A program made the position numbers and the translations under genes. From the NCBI RefSeq assembly GCF_043945595.1, contig NZ_JBIFNP010000001.1, positions 434,001 through 498,000 of the forward strand: a stretch of DNA of 64,000 nucleotides. Direction: 5' to 3'. Under the pieces are notes generated by a model. That model did not search any database, was not told where the DNA came from, and saw only the letters and a program-made list of their open reading frames with translations. Positions 36,465-44,054 of the stretch are shown here, piece by piece. Numbering within the stretch: position 1 is the stretch's first letter; each line of letters starts with the position of its first letter. The DNA is from Paenibacillus_S sp043945595. Lineage in GTDB: Bacteria; Bacillota; Bacilli; Paenibacillales; NBRC-103111.

Positions 36465-37196
36465 TTATTCCTCCAGCTTATAACCTACACCCCACACCGT
36501 AACGATCAATGAACAATCCGGCACCGAGATTTTATTGCGCAGTCTTTTAATATGTACGTCAACCGTTCGCTCTTCGCCTAAATAATCATAGCCCCAGATG
36601 CTTTCCAGCAGCTGCTCGCGGGTGAACACTTTCTTGGGGTATCGGACGAAAAGACAAAGAAGGTCGAATTCCTTCGGAGTTAAATTCGTGATGGTATGGC
36701 CTTGAATAATGACGGCCCGGGATTCGAGCTGAATGGTGACATGCTTATGCTTAAGCGTCTGGAACTCGCTCTCGGTATCTTCGCCGCCGCTGTCTTCGGC
36801 AGAGCCGTCCTGGCTGTCCTCGGCCGCAGAGGGGCTGATCTTGTAGCGGCGCAGCACCGCTTTCATCCGGGCGATAAGCTCCATCGGACTGAACGGCTTG
36901 GTCACATAATCGTCGGCTCCGAGGTCCAAGCCTAAAATCCGATCCTGCTCCTGATCGCGTGCGGTCAGCAGAATGACAGGCGTGTCGTGATTTTGGCGGT
37001 AATCCCGGCATAGGCTGATTCCGTCCTTGCCCGGCAGCATCCAGTCGAGGATGACGAAGTCCCAGGCCTCTTGCTCCAGCCGTTGCTTTGCGCTTAACCC
37101 GTCATGAACGAATGTAGTTTCATATTGTTCTTTTTGAAAAAACATTTGCAGCATTTCACATACGGAAAGGTCATCTTCAGCGACAAGCAGCTTCAT
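36465..37196 (-). CDS. OmpR/PhoB family response regulator
   Basis: 243 residues. Receiver with AEDD, phospho-acceptor Asp51 in VILDWMLPGKDG, Thr in LLTARDQ and Lys in YVTKPFSPME. C-terminal winged helix with NLTPKEFDLLCLFVRYPKKV and RTVDVHIKRLRNKI. Between the domains is a strongly acidic, Ser/Gly-rich insert (SAAEDSQDGSAEDSGGEDTE), longer than usual. The promoter is probably in 37200-37300. Target genes are not evident from the window; the neighbouring ABC lipoprotein gene is on the same strand but ends in its own terminator. Confidence 0.92.
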   Translation of the reverse strand: MKLLVAEDDLSVCEMLQMFFQKEQYETTFVHDGLSAKQRLEQEAWDFVILDWMLPGKDGISLCRDYRQNHDTPVILLTARDQEQDRILGLDLGADDYVTKPFSPMELIARMKAVLRRYKISPSAAEDSQDGSAEDSGGEDTESEFQTLKHKHVTIQLESRAVIIQGHTITNLTPKEFDLLCLFVRYPKKVFTREQLLESIWGYDYLGEERTVDVHIKRLRNKISVPDCSLIVTVWGVGYKLEE

Positions 37197-37378
37197 GCTT
37201 CACACGCTCCTTGCTCCATGACTTAATAAATTCAAGCATAGTCGCTTCGGAAGGGAATAGCAAGATATACAGAGGGAACGAGATGGTGAAAGCGGGCGAT
37301 ACAGAGACGGGGGCGTTGTAAGCAGCGGGTTCAGCGGATCGGGCCGTCCCTGCTGTCTGCCGGACAGCTTGTATCTGG

Positions 37379-37440
37379 CGCAAAAAAAGGCCCAGACCTC
37401 GAGAGCTGCTATCATGAGTTAGCTTTCGGGGTCCGGGCCT
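37379..37440 (-). terminator. Terminator of the agmatinase/SBP transcript
   Basis: On the minus strand AGGCCCGGACCCCGAAAGCT pairs with AGCTCTCGAGGTCTGGGCCT with about three mismatches, over a 13-base loop, followed by seven T. It lies just after the stop codon at 37454. Confidence 0.85.
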
Positions 37441-37453
37441 ATGCGGAGAGGGT

Positions 37454-39100
37454 TTATCGTATACTCCATTTGTTCACGTCGTAATGCATGCCGTAGATCG
37501 TGCCGCCCTTGCCGTCAATCGCTTTATTGAGGGCGATCAGGTTCTTTTCGGAGTAAATCGTGATCAGCGGGACATCCTCCTGAATAATGTTTTGCAGCTC
37601 TTTGTAGATCGCGAAACGCTTGTCCTTGTCGGTTTCCTTCATGCCCAGAGCGAACAGCTCGTCTATCCGCGGATTATTGTATCTCATATCATTCAAGGCT
37701 GCGCTCGATTTGTAGATGTTGCTTGAACCGTCCGGGTCGATGATGGAGCTGAAGCTTGAGATCAGCAGGTCGAAATCTCCTTTGACCGCCCGCTGCACGG
37801 CTGTAGCGAAATCGAAGTTCACCTGCTTCACCTTGATGCCCACGGCCTCCAGGTTCTGCTGAATGATGTTCCCGGACATTTCGCGTACGGCATCTCCGGT
37901 CGGAACGATAAATTCCAATGTTTTATTGGAATCCCAGCCGGCTTCCTTGAGCAGCTGCTTCGCTTTTTCGGGATCATAGCTGTACTTCAGAATATCTTTA
38001 TCGTAGTACGGGTGGCTCGGGGCGTACGGGCCATTCTCCAGCTCGCCGATTCCTTTCATCAGCTGATTGACGATAGCCTCCCGGTTGATCGCATAAGCCA
38101 TCGCCTGCCGGACTCTTTTGTCAGCAATTTTGGTCGTGTTAATCTCGATCGAGTTGTAGCGTCTTGTGGGCTCTTCCGTCGTTTGGATATGGCTCATGCC
38201 TTTGATGGTTTCCCATTCCTTCGGCGGAATGTTGCCGGGCCCCTGGCCCGCATTCATATCGATTTCCTGCGACTGCAGCTGGGCGACCATATTGGCGGCC
38301 GGCATCACTTTGACAACGACCTCTTCGATCTTCGGCGCGCCGCGGTAATAGTTCTTGTTCGCCGCCAGCTGGACGATGCCGTTCTCGAACTTGTTAAATG
38401 TATAGGGGCCGTTCGTTACGTTCGGATTTTTCCAGAAGGCCTGGCTGTTCAAAGCGGCCGGATCGGCATTCTCGAACACATGCTTGGGGATGATCGGGAA
38501 ATCGCAGAGCCGTTCCTTCACCAGATTCGGGTCGACCGGGTTCGCGGTCACCAGTTCGAACGTCTTGTCGTCGATGACCTTGATGCCGCTAAGCTTCGTA
38601 ACGCCTTCGGGCAGCCGCCCTTTCTCATTCAAGCCTTCGAGGAAGCTGATATAGTTGCGGATGGTAGTCAATGTCTTCGGATTGGCGACCAGATTGGCGG
38701 TAAACTCAAAATCCTGCGACGTCACCGGCTTGCCGTCCGACCAGTTGGCGTCCTGCCGCAGCTTCACCACATACGTTTTGGGATCCTTCTGCTCGAAGGA
38801 TTCGGCCAATTGCAGCTTGAACTCCAATGGATTCGTCATTTTCATCAGCGTATCGAATAAATAGCGGTTTACGAAAATGGCCGCATTGGAACCGGAGGCA
38901 TCCGTATCGATCGGATTGAACATCAGCGGCGGGTTGGTCATGCCGATGGTAATACGGTTCGGGTGGTTGGCCGGCGCGCTGGCCGCAGCAGCGCCTTCCG
39001 CTCCTTTGGCGCCGCTCCCCTGCTTCGAGCTGCAGGCGGTAGTCAAGGCCAAAATGCCGGCGATGAGTACGAGCGAAAATTTTGTGGTTGTTCGATTCAC
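37454..39100 (-). CDS. Peptide/nickel-type ABC transporter substrate-binding lipoprotein (SBP family 5)
   Basis: GTG at 39100 is preferred to an in-frame TTG 21 bases earlier because AAGGGGG is then about eight bases upstream. 548 residues. Signal NRTTTKFSLVLIAGILALTT ends in lipobox TTAC (Cys23). The family-5 signature is clear: AESFEQKDPKTYVVKLRQDA with WSDGKPVTSQDFEFT. It binds oligopeptides or similar solutes outside the membrane. It is most likely cotranscribed with the agmatinase gene upstream (111-base gap holding a hairpin) and feeds the oppDFBC transporter at 42009-45948, which lacks its own binding protein. Confidence 0.88.
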   Translation of the reverse strand: MNRTTTKFSLVLIAGILALTTACSSKQGSGAKGAEGAAAASAPANHPNRITIGMTNPPLMFNPIDTDASGSNAAIFVNRYLFDTLMKMTNPLEFKLQLAESFEQKDPKTYVVKLRQDANWSDGKPVTSQDFEFTANLVANPKTLTTIRNYISFLEGLNEKGRLPEGVTKLSGIKVIDDKTFELVTANPVDPNLVKERLCDFPIIPKHVFENADPAALNSQAFWKNPNVTNGPYTFNKFENGIVQLAANKNYYRGAPKIEEVVVKVMPAANMVAQLQSQEIDMNAGQGPGNIPPKEWETIKGMSHIQTTEEPTRRYNSIEINTTKIADKRVRQAMAYAINREAIVNQLMKGIGELENGPYAPSHPYYDKDILKYSYDPEKAKQLLKEAGWDSNKTLEFIVPTGDAVREMSGNIIQQNLEAVGIKVKQVNFDFATAVQRAVKGDFDLLISSFSSIIDPDGSSNIYKSSAALNDMRYNNPRIDELFALGMKETDKDKRFAIYKELQNIIQEDVPLITIYSEKNLIALNKAIDGKGGTIYGMHYDVNKWSIR

Positions 39101-39141
39101 GGGTGATGCCCCCTTATTCAATATAAATGCGGTGTGTCCGG

Positions 39142-39192
39142 CGCTCCTGAAACGTCGGCTGTCGGGATGCCGTGGAGCGCCGGTCCCAGCTG
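39142..39192. repeat. GC-rich hairpin between agmatinase and binding-protein genes
   Basis: CCGGCGCTCC and GGAGCGCCGG pair perfectly over a loop of roughly 28 bases that itself contains a smaller GTCGGCTGTCGGG-type fold. No T run follows on either strand, so it is not a classical terminator. Position inside a transcript suggests mRNA stabilisation or processing that favours the binding-protein message. Confidence 0.55.
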
Positions 39193-39211
39193 CAGAAGCC
39201 GCGTGTGCGTA

Positions 39212-40189
39212 TTAGCCGACGGTGGTTGTACTTGCTTCAAGCTCGATTTGGCTGCGCCGGTTCAGAGCCAGCAGGGTGATGAATTCGAAAGCGATATTGG
39301 CGGCATTCAATGCCGTCACCTTCGTGAGATCCCGGTCGGGCAGCACCTCCACGAGATCGAAGCCGATAATGTTCAAGCCGGCGAGGCCGCGGAGCATTTG
39401 CTGCGCCTCATAGGTAGTGAAGCCTCCGACCTCCGGCGTACCGGTTCCAGGGGCGAATACCGGATCGAGGAAGTCGATGTCGAAGGTGAGGAAGACCGGA
39501 TTGCTGCCGACGCGCTCCTTGATCTTGGCGCACAGCTCCTCGATGGAGAGGCGTTTGACATCGTCAGTGGTCAGCACCTCGTAGCCAAGCGCCCGGGAAT
39601 CGTCCAAGCCGCTCAGGCTGAACGGAGTGCCGCGCATCCCCATTTGAATCGAGGTGGAGGCGTCGATATAGCTTTCCTCGGCGGCATAACGGAACATCGT
39701 GCCATGGGAATGCTTGCGGCGCTCGTCCATACTTTTACCGGTATCGGTATGAGAATCGAAATGAACGAGACTGACCGGTCCGTAGACGCTGGCGGCCGCT
39801 TTCACGTGAGGGTAGGAAATGGAATGATCCCCGCCGAGCAGAATAGGCACGACGCCTTTGGCGAAGATCGGCTTGAGCTGATTTTCGATTTCCTCATAGC
39901 TCAAGTCGATATAGCCGGGAACAATTTTCAGGTCGCCGTAATCGATCCCGGATAAAAAGTCGCTGGTATCGATTCCTTTCGCCTGGCTTACCGGGCGGAG
40001 CCGCTGGGACATTTCACGGATCGCGGAGGGGCCAAAGCGGGTGCCTACGGCATAGCTGACGCCGGTATCGAATGGAACCCCGATCACGGCATAATCGGCA
40101 TGGTCCAGATCCTGCGTATACGGCAAATGCATGAAGGTGCGGATACCTGAAAATAACGGGACGCCTTTTTCGATTAATGGACGATACAT
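39212..40189 (-). CDS. Agmatinase/guanidinobutyrase-family ureohydrolase
   Basis: ATG at 40189 follows AAAGGAGTGG. 325 residues. The binuclear-metal motifs of the arginase superfamily are complete: LLGGDHSISYP, LVHFDSHTDTG, SHGTMFRYAAEE and FDIDFLDPVFAPGTGTPEVG. The opening MYRPLIEKGVPLFSGIRTFM is closer to the guanidino-acid and agmatinase-like group (FSGI-TFM-LP) than to classical SpeB. The enzyme hydrolyses a guanidino group to urea plus an amine. Candidate substrates are agmatine, guanidinobutyrate or guanidine itself. An ANTAR-type attenuator leader directly upstream controls it, and it shares a transcript with the peptide-binding lipoprotein. No urease or polyamine genes are nearby. Confidence 0.85.
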   Translation of the reverse strand: MYRPLIEKGVPLFSGIRTFMHLPYTQDLDHADYAVIGVPFDTGVSYAVGTRFGPSAIREMSQRLRPVSQAKGIDTSDFLSGIDYGDLKIVPGYIDLSYEEIENQLKPIFAKGVVPILLGGDHSISYPHVKAAASVYGPVSLVHFDSHTDTGKSMDERRKHSHGTMFRYAAEESYIDASTSIQMGMRGTPFSLSGLDDSRALGYEVLTTDDVKRLSIEELCAKIKERVGSNPVFLTFDIDFLDPVFAPGTGTPEVGGFTTYEAQQMLRGLAGLNIIGFDLVEVLPDRDLTKVTALNAANIAFEFITLLALNRRSQIELEASTTTVG

Positions 40190-40228
40190 GAAAACCACTC
40201 CTTTGATTGAATGAGATGTATAAAAATA

Positions 40229-40307
40229 CAGAAAGCCGCCTTTCTCCCGAATAGAAGAAAGACGGCTTCATTGCCGATTCACAGGTTTGGCGTCATTGAC
40301 AAACCGG
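40229..40307 (-). promoter_or_regulatory. ANTAR-target dual hairpin with overlapping terminator (agmatinase leader)
   Basis: Read on the minus strand: hairpin P1 (40307-40282) has ten-base arms with two mismatches and the hexaloop AATGAC. P2 (40276-40263) is CGGC-AATGAA-GCCG. A terminator then follows, with 5' arm AAGCCGTCTTTC sharing the GCCG of P2, 3' arm GAAAGGCGGCTT, and a TTCTGTATTTTT tail (about 40268-40226). Both loops have A at position 1 and G at position 4, the established ANTAR recognition feature. Binding of the ANTAR protein to P1-P2 would sequester the terminator arm and allow read-through into the agmatinase gene. Confidence 0.85.
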
Positions 40308-40336
40308 AATAACATATCAAGTTGTTTATGTGACAT

Positions 40337-40366
40337 ACTCTAACATGTATGTAACAGGGAAGTCAA
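40337..40366 (-). promoter_or_regulatory. Promoter of the agmatinase transcript
   Basis: On the minus strand TTGACT (40366-40361), 18-base spacer, TAGAGT (40342-40337). The start site would lie about 25 bases before the first ANTAR hairpin, so the leader is transcribed separately from the transglutaminase gene. Confidence 0.6.
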
Positions 40367-40381
40367 CAACAAAATTTTGCG

Positions 40382-41017
40382 TCAGATCATGTCTTCATCG
40401 GGAAGCGATGTGGGAAGATATTGCTCGTACATAGCGATGCCGCTCCGGTTGGCGGTCAGCGTGCGGACGATAAGCGGGTGCGGGTCGCAATAGTTCGCCG
40501 GGTAATCGATCTCTCCCAACGGTTCCCTTACAGGAAAGGCCAGCTGCTCGGCATCCAGCGAAAATTGAGCGTTCACGCCGGGCTTGTTGCCGCGGGCATC
40601 CAGACGGATCCACCTGTTCAACGGACGGAGAAAGACTGTATTGAGCGCGTGAATACAGAAGCCGGATTCCGGGGTATCGAACAGAGTGAGCCGTTGATAG
40701 CACAGCCCCGAAGGAATGCCGCAGGCACGCAGCAGCGCGGCGAGCAGATGGGATTTGGCATAGCATATGCCATGCCCTTCGATCAGCGTATCGGAAGCGG
40801 TGGCAGTTATCGTGTCCAGCCGGGCGTCGTAGGAATGCCGGATCCGGTCGCGTACGAATTCGAACAAGATTCTCGCGGCTTCAACCTCGTCATGCGTTTT
40901 TCCGGCAGCTGGGGGGACAAGCCTAAGAACCGTTTCCTGGATGGGCTCACTGTTATAGTCAAGCCAAAAGGACGGCCGTAAATAGTGTTCCATGGGGGCC
41001 TTCATTCGGGTCAGCAT
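40382..41017 (-). CDS. Transglutaminase-like superfamily protein
   Basis: 211 residues. The papain-like triad of the superfamily is visible: Cys in GHGICYAKSHLLAALLRACG, His in GFCIHALNTVFL and Asp in WIRLDARGN. Most bacterial members act as cysteine proteases or amide hydrolases rather than cross-linking enzymes. No signal peptide, so cytosolic. GAGAGGAG lies upstream of the ATG at a rather long spacing; a second in-frame ATG four codons later is possible. It follows the ANTAR regulator gene by 63 bases and probably shares its transcript, suggesting a role in processing the imported peptide or amide compound. Confidence 0.75.
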   Translation of the reverse strand: MLTRMKAPMEHYLRPSFWLDYNSEPIQETVLRLVPPAAGKTHDEVEAARILFEFVRDRIRHSYDARLDTITATASDTLIEGHGICYAKSHLLAALLRACGIPSGLCYQRLTLFDTPESGFCIHALNTVFLRPLNRWIRLDARGNKPGVNAQFSLDAEQLAFPVREPLGEIDYPANYCDPHPLIVRTLTANRSGIAMYEQYLPTSLPDEDMI

Positions 41018-41080
41018 AGGATGGGGAATACTCCTCTCACATTCGCTAATGTTGGATAGACGAGGGGCTCGCCTTTCTTC

Positions 41081-41644
41081 TTAACGTTCCATCAGCGGGC
41101 CGTATAAGTCCACGATCGTGCTGCTGATGGCCGCCATTTTCTTGCGTTCCTTCATCGCCTTATTGCGTAAAAATTTGAAGGCTTCATCCTCCGACATGCC
41201 TGTTGTTTTGATCAGGATGCCTTTGGCGCGTTCGATCAGCTTGCGCTCGTCGAGCTTTTCTTGGAGCTGCTCGATTTGGCGCAGCACGGAGCGGCGGTTC
41301 TCGTAATTATTGAGTCCGACGACGAGAGCCCATTGAAGCTCGGAAGGGCTCATGCTGCAGGTAAGAATGCCTTCGATAGGGTGCTCGATAATGGAGATGA
41401 AGCCGGGGCTTTGACACCACCACCAGATGGGGAGATCGAACCGCTTGATCAGCAGCTCCAGCCACGAATTCAAGCTCCGCTCCATACAGCCGAGAATCAC
41501 CCCGTCCATGCCGCCGGCTTGCAGGGGAAGATCCTCAGGCACATAGACGGAGATGACGTCCAGTCCGATAGAATTCAGGCTTTGGATAGGGCTGGAGGTC
41601 GGCCGATAGGAGGCATCGGGAAAAAAGACTAATAACGATTTCAT
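41081..41644 (-). CDS. ANTAR-domain antiterminator (AmiR/NasR-like)
   Basis: ATG at 41644 (MKSLLVFFPDASYRPTSSPI) with GAAGGTG upstream. 187 residues. The N-terminal ~115 residues resemble a response-regulator receiver but lack the phospho-acceptor Asp (the strand reads GVILGCME), as in AmiR, so control by ligand or partner is likelier than phosphorylation. A coiled coil (RSVLRQIEQLQEKLDERKLI) leads into the ANTAR domain (ERAKGILIKTTGMSEDEAFK, FLRNKAMKERKKMAAIS). ANTAR domains bind paired RNA hairpins with hexaloops. Two such leaders lie on either side of this gene, ahead of agmatinase and of oppD, so it is the probable regulator of both. Confidence 0.88.
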   Translation of the reverse strand: MKSLLVFFPDASYRPTSSPIQSLNSIGLDVISVYVPEDLPLQAGGMDGVILGCMERSLNSWLELLIKRFDLPIWWWCQSPGFISIIEHPIEGILTCSMSPSELQWALVVGLNNYENRRSVLRQIEQLQEKLDERKLIERAKGILIKTTGMSEDEAFKFLRNKAMKERKKMAAISSTIVDLYGPLMER

Positions 41645-41829
41645 AGGCAGCAACACCTTCGGGATGGATTTTCTTATGCATGCCGGACGATAAGTGTCGT
41701 GTCACGTCTTTCCTGACTCAGCAGCGTTGCCTGTTAGGCAAGTACACGTTTGGAGACAAGAATATTGTTATGTTATATATCATGAAACCAACATGAAAAA
41801 GAGTCAACCCTTTTTTTGCAAGCAGGTTA

Positions 41830-41859
41830 TTGACACGTTCCAGAGATTGGTGTTAGTAT
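41830..41859 (+). promoter_or_regulatory. Promoter of the opp-like operon
   Basis: TTGACA (41830-41835), 18-base spacer, TAGTAT (41854-41859). It fits a start about 25 bases ahead of the ANTAR leader, the same arrangement as the agmatinase promoter. Confidence 0.65.
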
Positions 41860-41889
41860 TTATGACATAAAGTTAATCGAATAGGAATT

Positions 41890-41965
41890 CCGGTCTGTCA
41901 ATGATGCCACGCCGGAATAGGCAATGGAGCCGCTTTTCTCTGCATAGGGAAGGCGGCTTTCTGTA
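41890..41965 (+). promoter_or_regulatory. ANTAR-target dual hairpin with overlapping terminator (opp leader)
   Basis: P1 at 41890-41915 has ten-base arms with two mismatches and the hexaloop AATGAT. P2 at 41920-41931 is GGC-AATGGA-GCC. A terminator with arms AGCCGCTTTTC and GGAAGGCGGCT (about 41928-41960) and a TTTCTGTATATTC tail follows, sharing the GCC of P2. Loop positions 1 (A) and 4 (G) match the ANTAR rule in both hairpins. The stretch aligns closely with the agmatinase leader over about 80 bases, including ATTCCGGT at the start and GGCGGCTTTCTGTAT at the end. Confidence 0.85.
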
Positions 41966-42008
41966 TATTCAGGGTTAAACAATACTATTGCTGGGGAATG
42001 GTGATCTC

Positions 42009-43013
42009 ATGAAAAACGTACTGGAAGTCGATAGCTTGCGCACCGTATTCCGCACCGAGCGCGGCGAGGTCACCTCGGTCGAAGAGGTTTCATTCCAGGT
42101 GAAGCAAGGCGAGACGGTAGCGGTGGTAGGGGAATCGGGCTGCGGCAAGAGCGTAACCTCGCTCTCCATCTTAAATCTGCTCGGCACGAACGGTCATATC
42201 AAAGAAGGCAGCATCAAGTTCGAAAGCCGGGAGCTCACGAAGATGCGGCCCGAGGAGCTGCGAAAGCTGCGGGGCAAAGAGATTTCGATGATTTTTCAGG
42301 ATCCGATGTCTTCCTTAAACCCGGTGTTGACCATAGGGAATCAGATGATAGAGACAATCCTTCAGCATGAAAGGGTCAGCGTGCAAGAAGCGAGAGAACG
42401 GTCTATCACGCTGTTGACTCGGGTAGGCATCGCACGGGCGGAAGCTTTGATGAAGCAGTACCCCAATTCTCTGTCCGGAGGGATGCGGCAGCGGGTGATG
42501 ATCGCTATGGCTTTGGCTTGCAAGCCAAAGCTGCTTATTGCCGACGAGCCGACGACCGCGCTGGATGTGACGATTCAGGCTCAAATTCTCGCGCTGATCA
42601 AGGAGCTGAAGCAGGAGTTTCACACCTCTGTCGTCCTGATCACGCACGACCTCGGGGTAGTGGCCGAGATGGCGGACCGGGTGCTCGTCATGTATGCGGG
42701 CCAGGTGGTGGAGGAGACGGATGTGTTCACCCTATTCGAAGCGGCGAGGCATCCCTACACGCAGGGGCTGCTGTCATCCATTCCGCATCTGGACAGCCCG
42801 GACGACAAGCTGTCCAGCATTCCGGGCTCCGTGCCCTCCATTCATGAAATGCCTGCCGGCTGCCGGTTTCAGGCCCGGTGCGCCCTTGCAACGGACAAAT
42901 GCAGGAGCGTCAATCCTCCGCTGTTCGAGGTGGGGGGAGAGCACCGCGTCCGCTGCTGGCTGGCCGAGGACGATCTGGCGCTGACCGCATTCAACGCCGG
43001 TTCCATACATTAA
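42009..43013 (+). CDS. Oligopeptide-type ABC transporter ATPase (OppD/DppD-like)
   Basis: ATG at 42009 (MKNVLEVDSLRTVFRTERGE) is used; an in-frame TTG 21 bases upstream is less likely. 334 residues. Walker A GESGCGKSVTSLS, Q-loop MIFQDPMSSLNP, signature LSGGMRQRVMIAMAL, Walker B LLIADEPTTALDVT, H-loop THDLGVVAEM. The C-terminal oligopeptide-transporter extension has CRFQARCALATDKC, typical of OppD/DppD with its Cys cluster. First gene of a D-F-B-C operon that has no binding-protein gene of its own; the family-5 lipoprotein at 37454 is the probable partner. Expression depends on the ANTAR leader. Confidence 0.88.
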   Translation: MKNVLEVDSLRTVFRTERGEVTSVEEVSFQVKQGETVAVVGESGCGKSVTSLSILNLLGTNGHIKEGSIKFESRELTKMRPEELRKLRGKEISMIFQDPMSSLNPVLTIGNQMIETILQHERVSVQEARERSITLLTRVGIARAEALMKQYPNSLSGGMRQRVMIAMALACKPKLLIADEPTTALDVTIQAQILALIKELKQEFHTSVVLITHDLGVVAEMADRVLVMYAGQVVEETDVFTLFEAARHPYTQGLLSSIPHLDSPDDKLSSIPGSVPSIHEMPAGCRFQARCALATDKCRSVNPPLFEVGGEHRVRCWLAEDDLALTAFNAGSIH

Positions 43014-43031
43014 CTCAAGAGGGGGAGACCT

Positions 43032-44030
43032 ATGAGCGCCATTCTGCATAAAGCCCATATCAGCACGGAGCCGATTCTCAAAATCGAGCATCTGAAAAAA
43101 TATTATCCTATTAAGAAAGGCATCTTCTCCAAAACCGTAGGTCACGTGAAGGCTGTGGACGATATTGACCTGCTTGTCTTTCCGGGAGAAACGCTGGGCG
43201 TGGTGGGGGAGTCCGGCTGCGGCAAATCGACGCTCGGCCGAAGCATTGTAAAGCTGGAATCTTTGACGGAGGGTCAGGTGTTCTACAAAAATCATAATGT
43301 GCATGAGCTGTCCGAGCAGGAAATGCGCAAGGTGCGCTCGGAAATGCAAATTATTTTTCAGGACCCTTATTCTTCGCTGAACCCGCGCAAGCGTGTAAGC
43401 GAGCTGCTGATCAAGCCGTTAATGGTTCATGCGAAGCTGACGCAGGACGAAGCGAGGAAAAAGGCATCGGAGCTGCTGGATATCGTAGGCTTGTCCAAGC
43501 ATGCGCTGAACAAATTCCCGCATGAATTCTCGGGGGGCCAGAGGCAGCGGATCGGGATTGCCCGGGCCGTCATTTTACAGCCGAAGCTGATCGTGTGCGA
43601 TGAGCCCGTTTCGGCGCTCGACGTTTCCATACAAGCGCAGATTCTGAATTTGCTCAAATCGCTGCAAAACAATTTTCAATTGACGTATTTGTTCATTGCC
43701 CACGGGCTGGGTGCAGTCAAGTTTATGAGCGACCGGATCGCTGTGATGTATCTGGGCAAAATCGTTGAGCTTGCGCGTACGGACGAACTGTTCAGCCGGC
43801 CGAAGCATCCGTATACGAAGGCGCTGCTGGACGCCTATCCCGCGCCGAATCCGCTGCAGCGCGACAAGGAGCGCATCATCCTCACCGGCGATGTGCCGAA
43901 TCCGGCGGCGCCGCCCTCGGGCTGCCGGTTCCACACCCGCTGCCCGCTGGCCCAGCCCCGCTGCCGCGAGGAGCAGCCGGAGCTCCGGGGCGGAGCGCAT
44001 CTGGCCGCATGCCATTTCCCGCTGGCTTAA
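43032..44030 (+). CDS. Oligopeptide-type ABC transporter ATPase (OppF/DppF-like)
   Basis: 332 residues, 18 bases after oppD-like, with AAGAGGGGGAGACCT as ribosome site. Walker A GESGCGKSTLGRSI, Q-loop IIFQDPYSSLNP, signature FSGGQRQRIGIARAV, Walker B LIVCDEPVSALDVS. The H-loop reads AHGLGAVKFM, with Gly where many relatives have Asp after the His. The C-terminus has CRFHTRCPLAQPRC. It forms a heterodimer with the previous ATPase to power uptake of peptides or peptide-like solutes. Confidence 0.88.
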   Translation: MSAILHKAHISTEPILKIEHLKKYYPIKKGIFSKTVGHVKAVDDIDLLVFPGETLGVVGESGCGKSTLGRSIVKLESLTEGQVFYKNHNVHELSEQEMRKVRSEMQIIFQDPYSSLNPRKRVSELLIKPLMVHAKLTQDEARKKASELLDIVGLSKHALNKFPHEFSGGQRQRIGIARAVILQPKLIVCDEPVSALDVSIQAQILNLLKSLQNNFQLTYLFIAHGLGAVKFMSDRIAVMYLGKIVELARTDELFSRPKHPYTKALLDAYPAPNPLQRDKERIILTGDVPNPAAPPSGCRFHTRCPLAQPRCREEQPELRGGAHLAACHFPLA

Positions 44031-44054
44031 GCTTACGAATGGAGGACGAGAGAC

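Noticed and set aside
41740..41800. Short TTGCCT/AGGCAA hairpin upstream of the ANTAR gene
   Set aside because: Its loop is three bases and lacks the A1/G4 hexaloop, so it is not a third ANTAR target.
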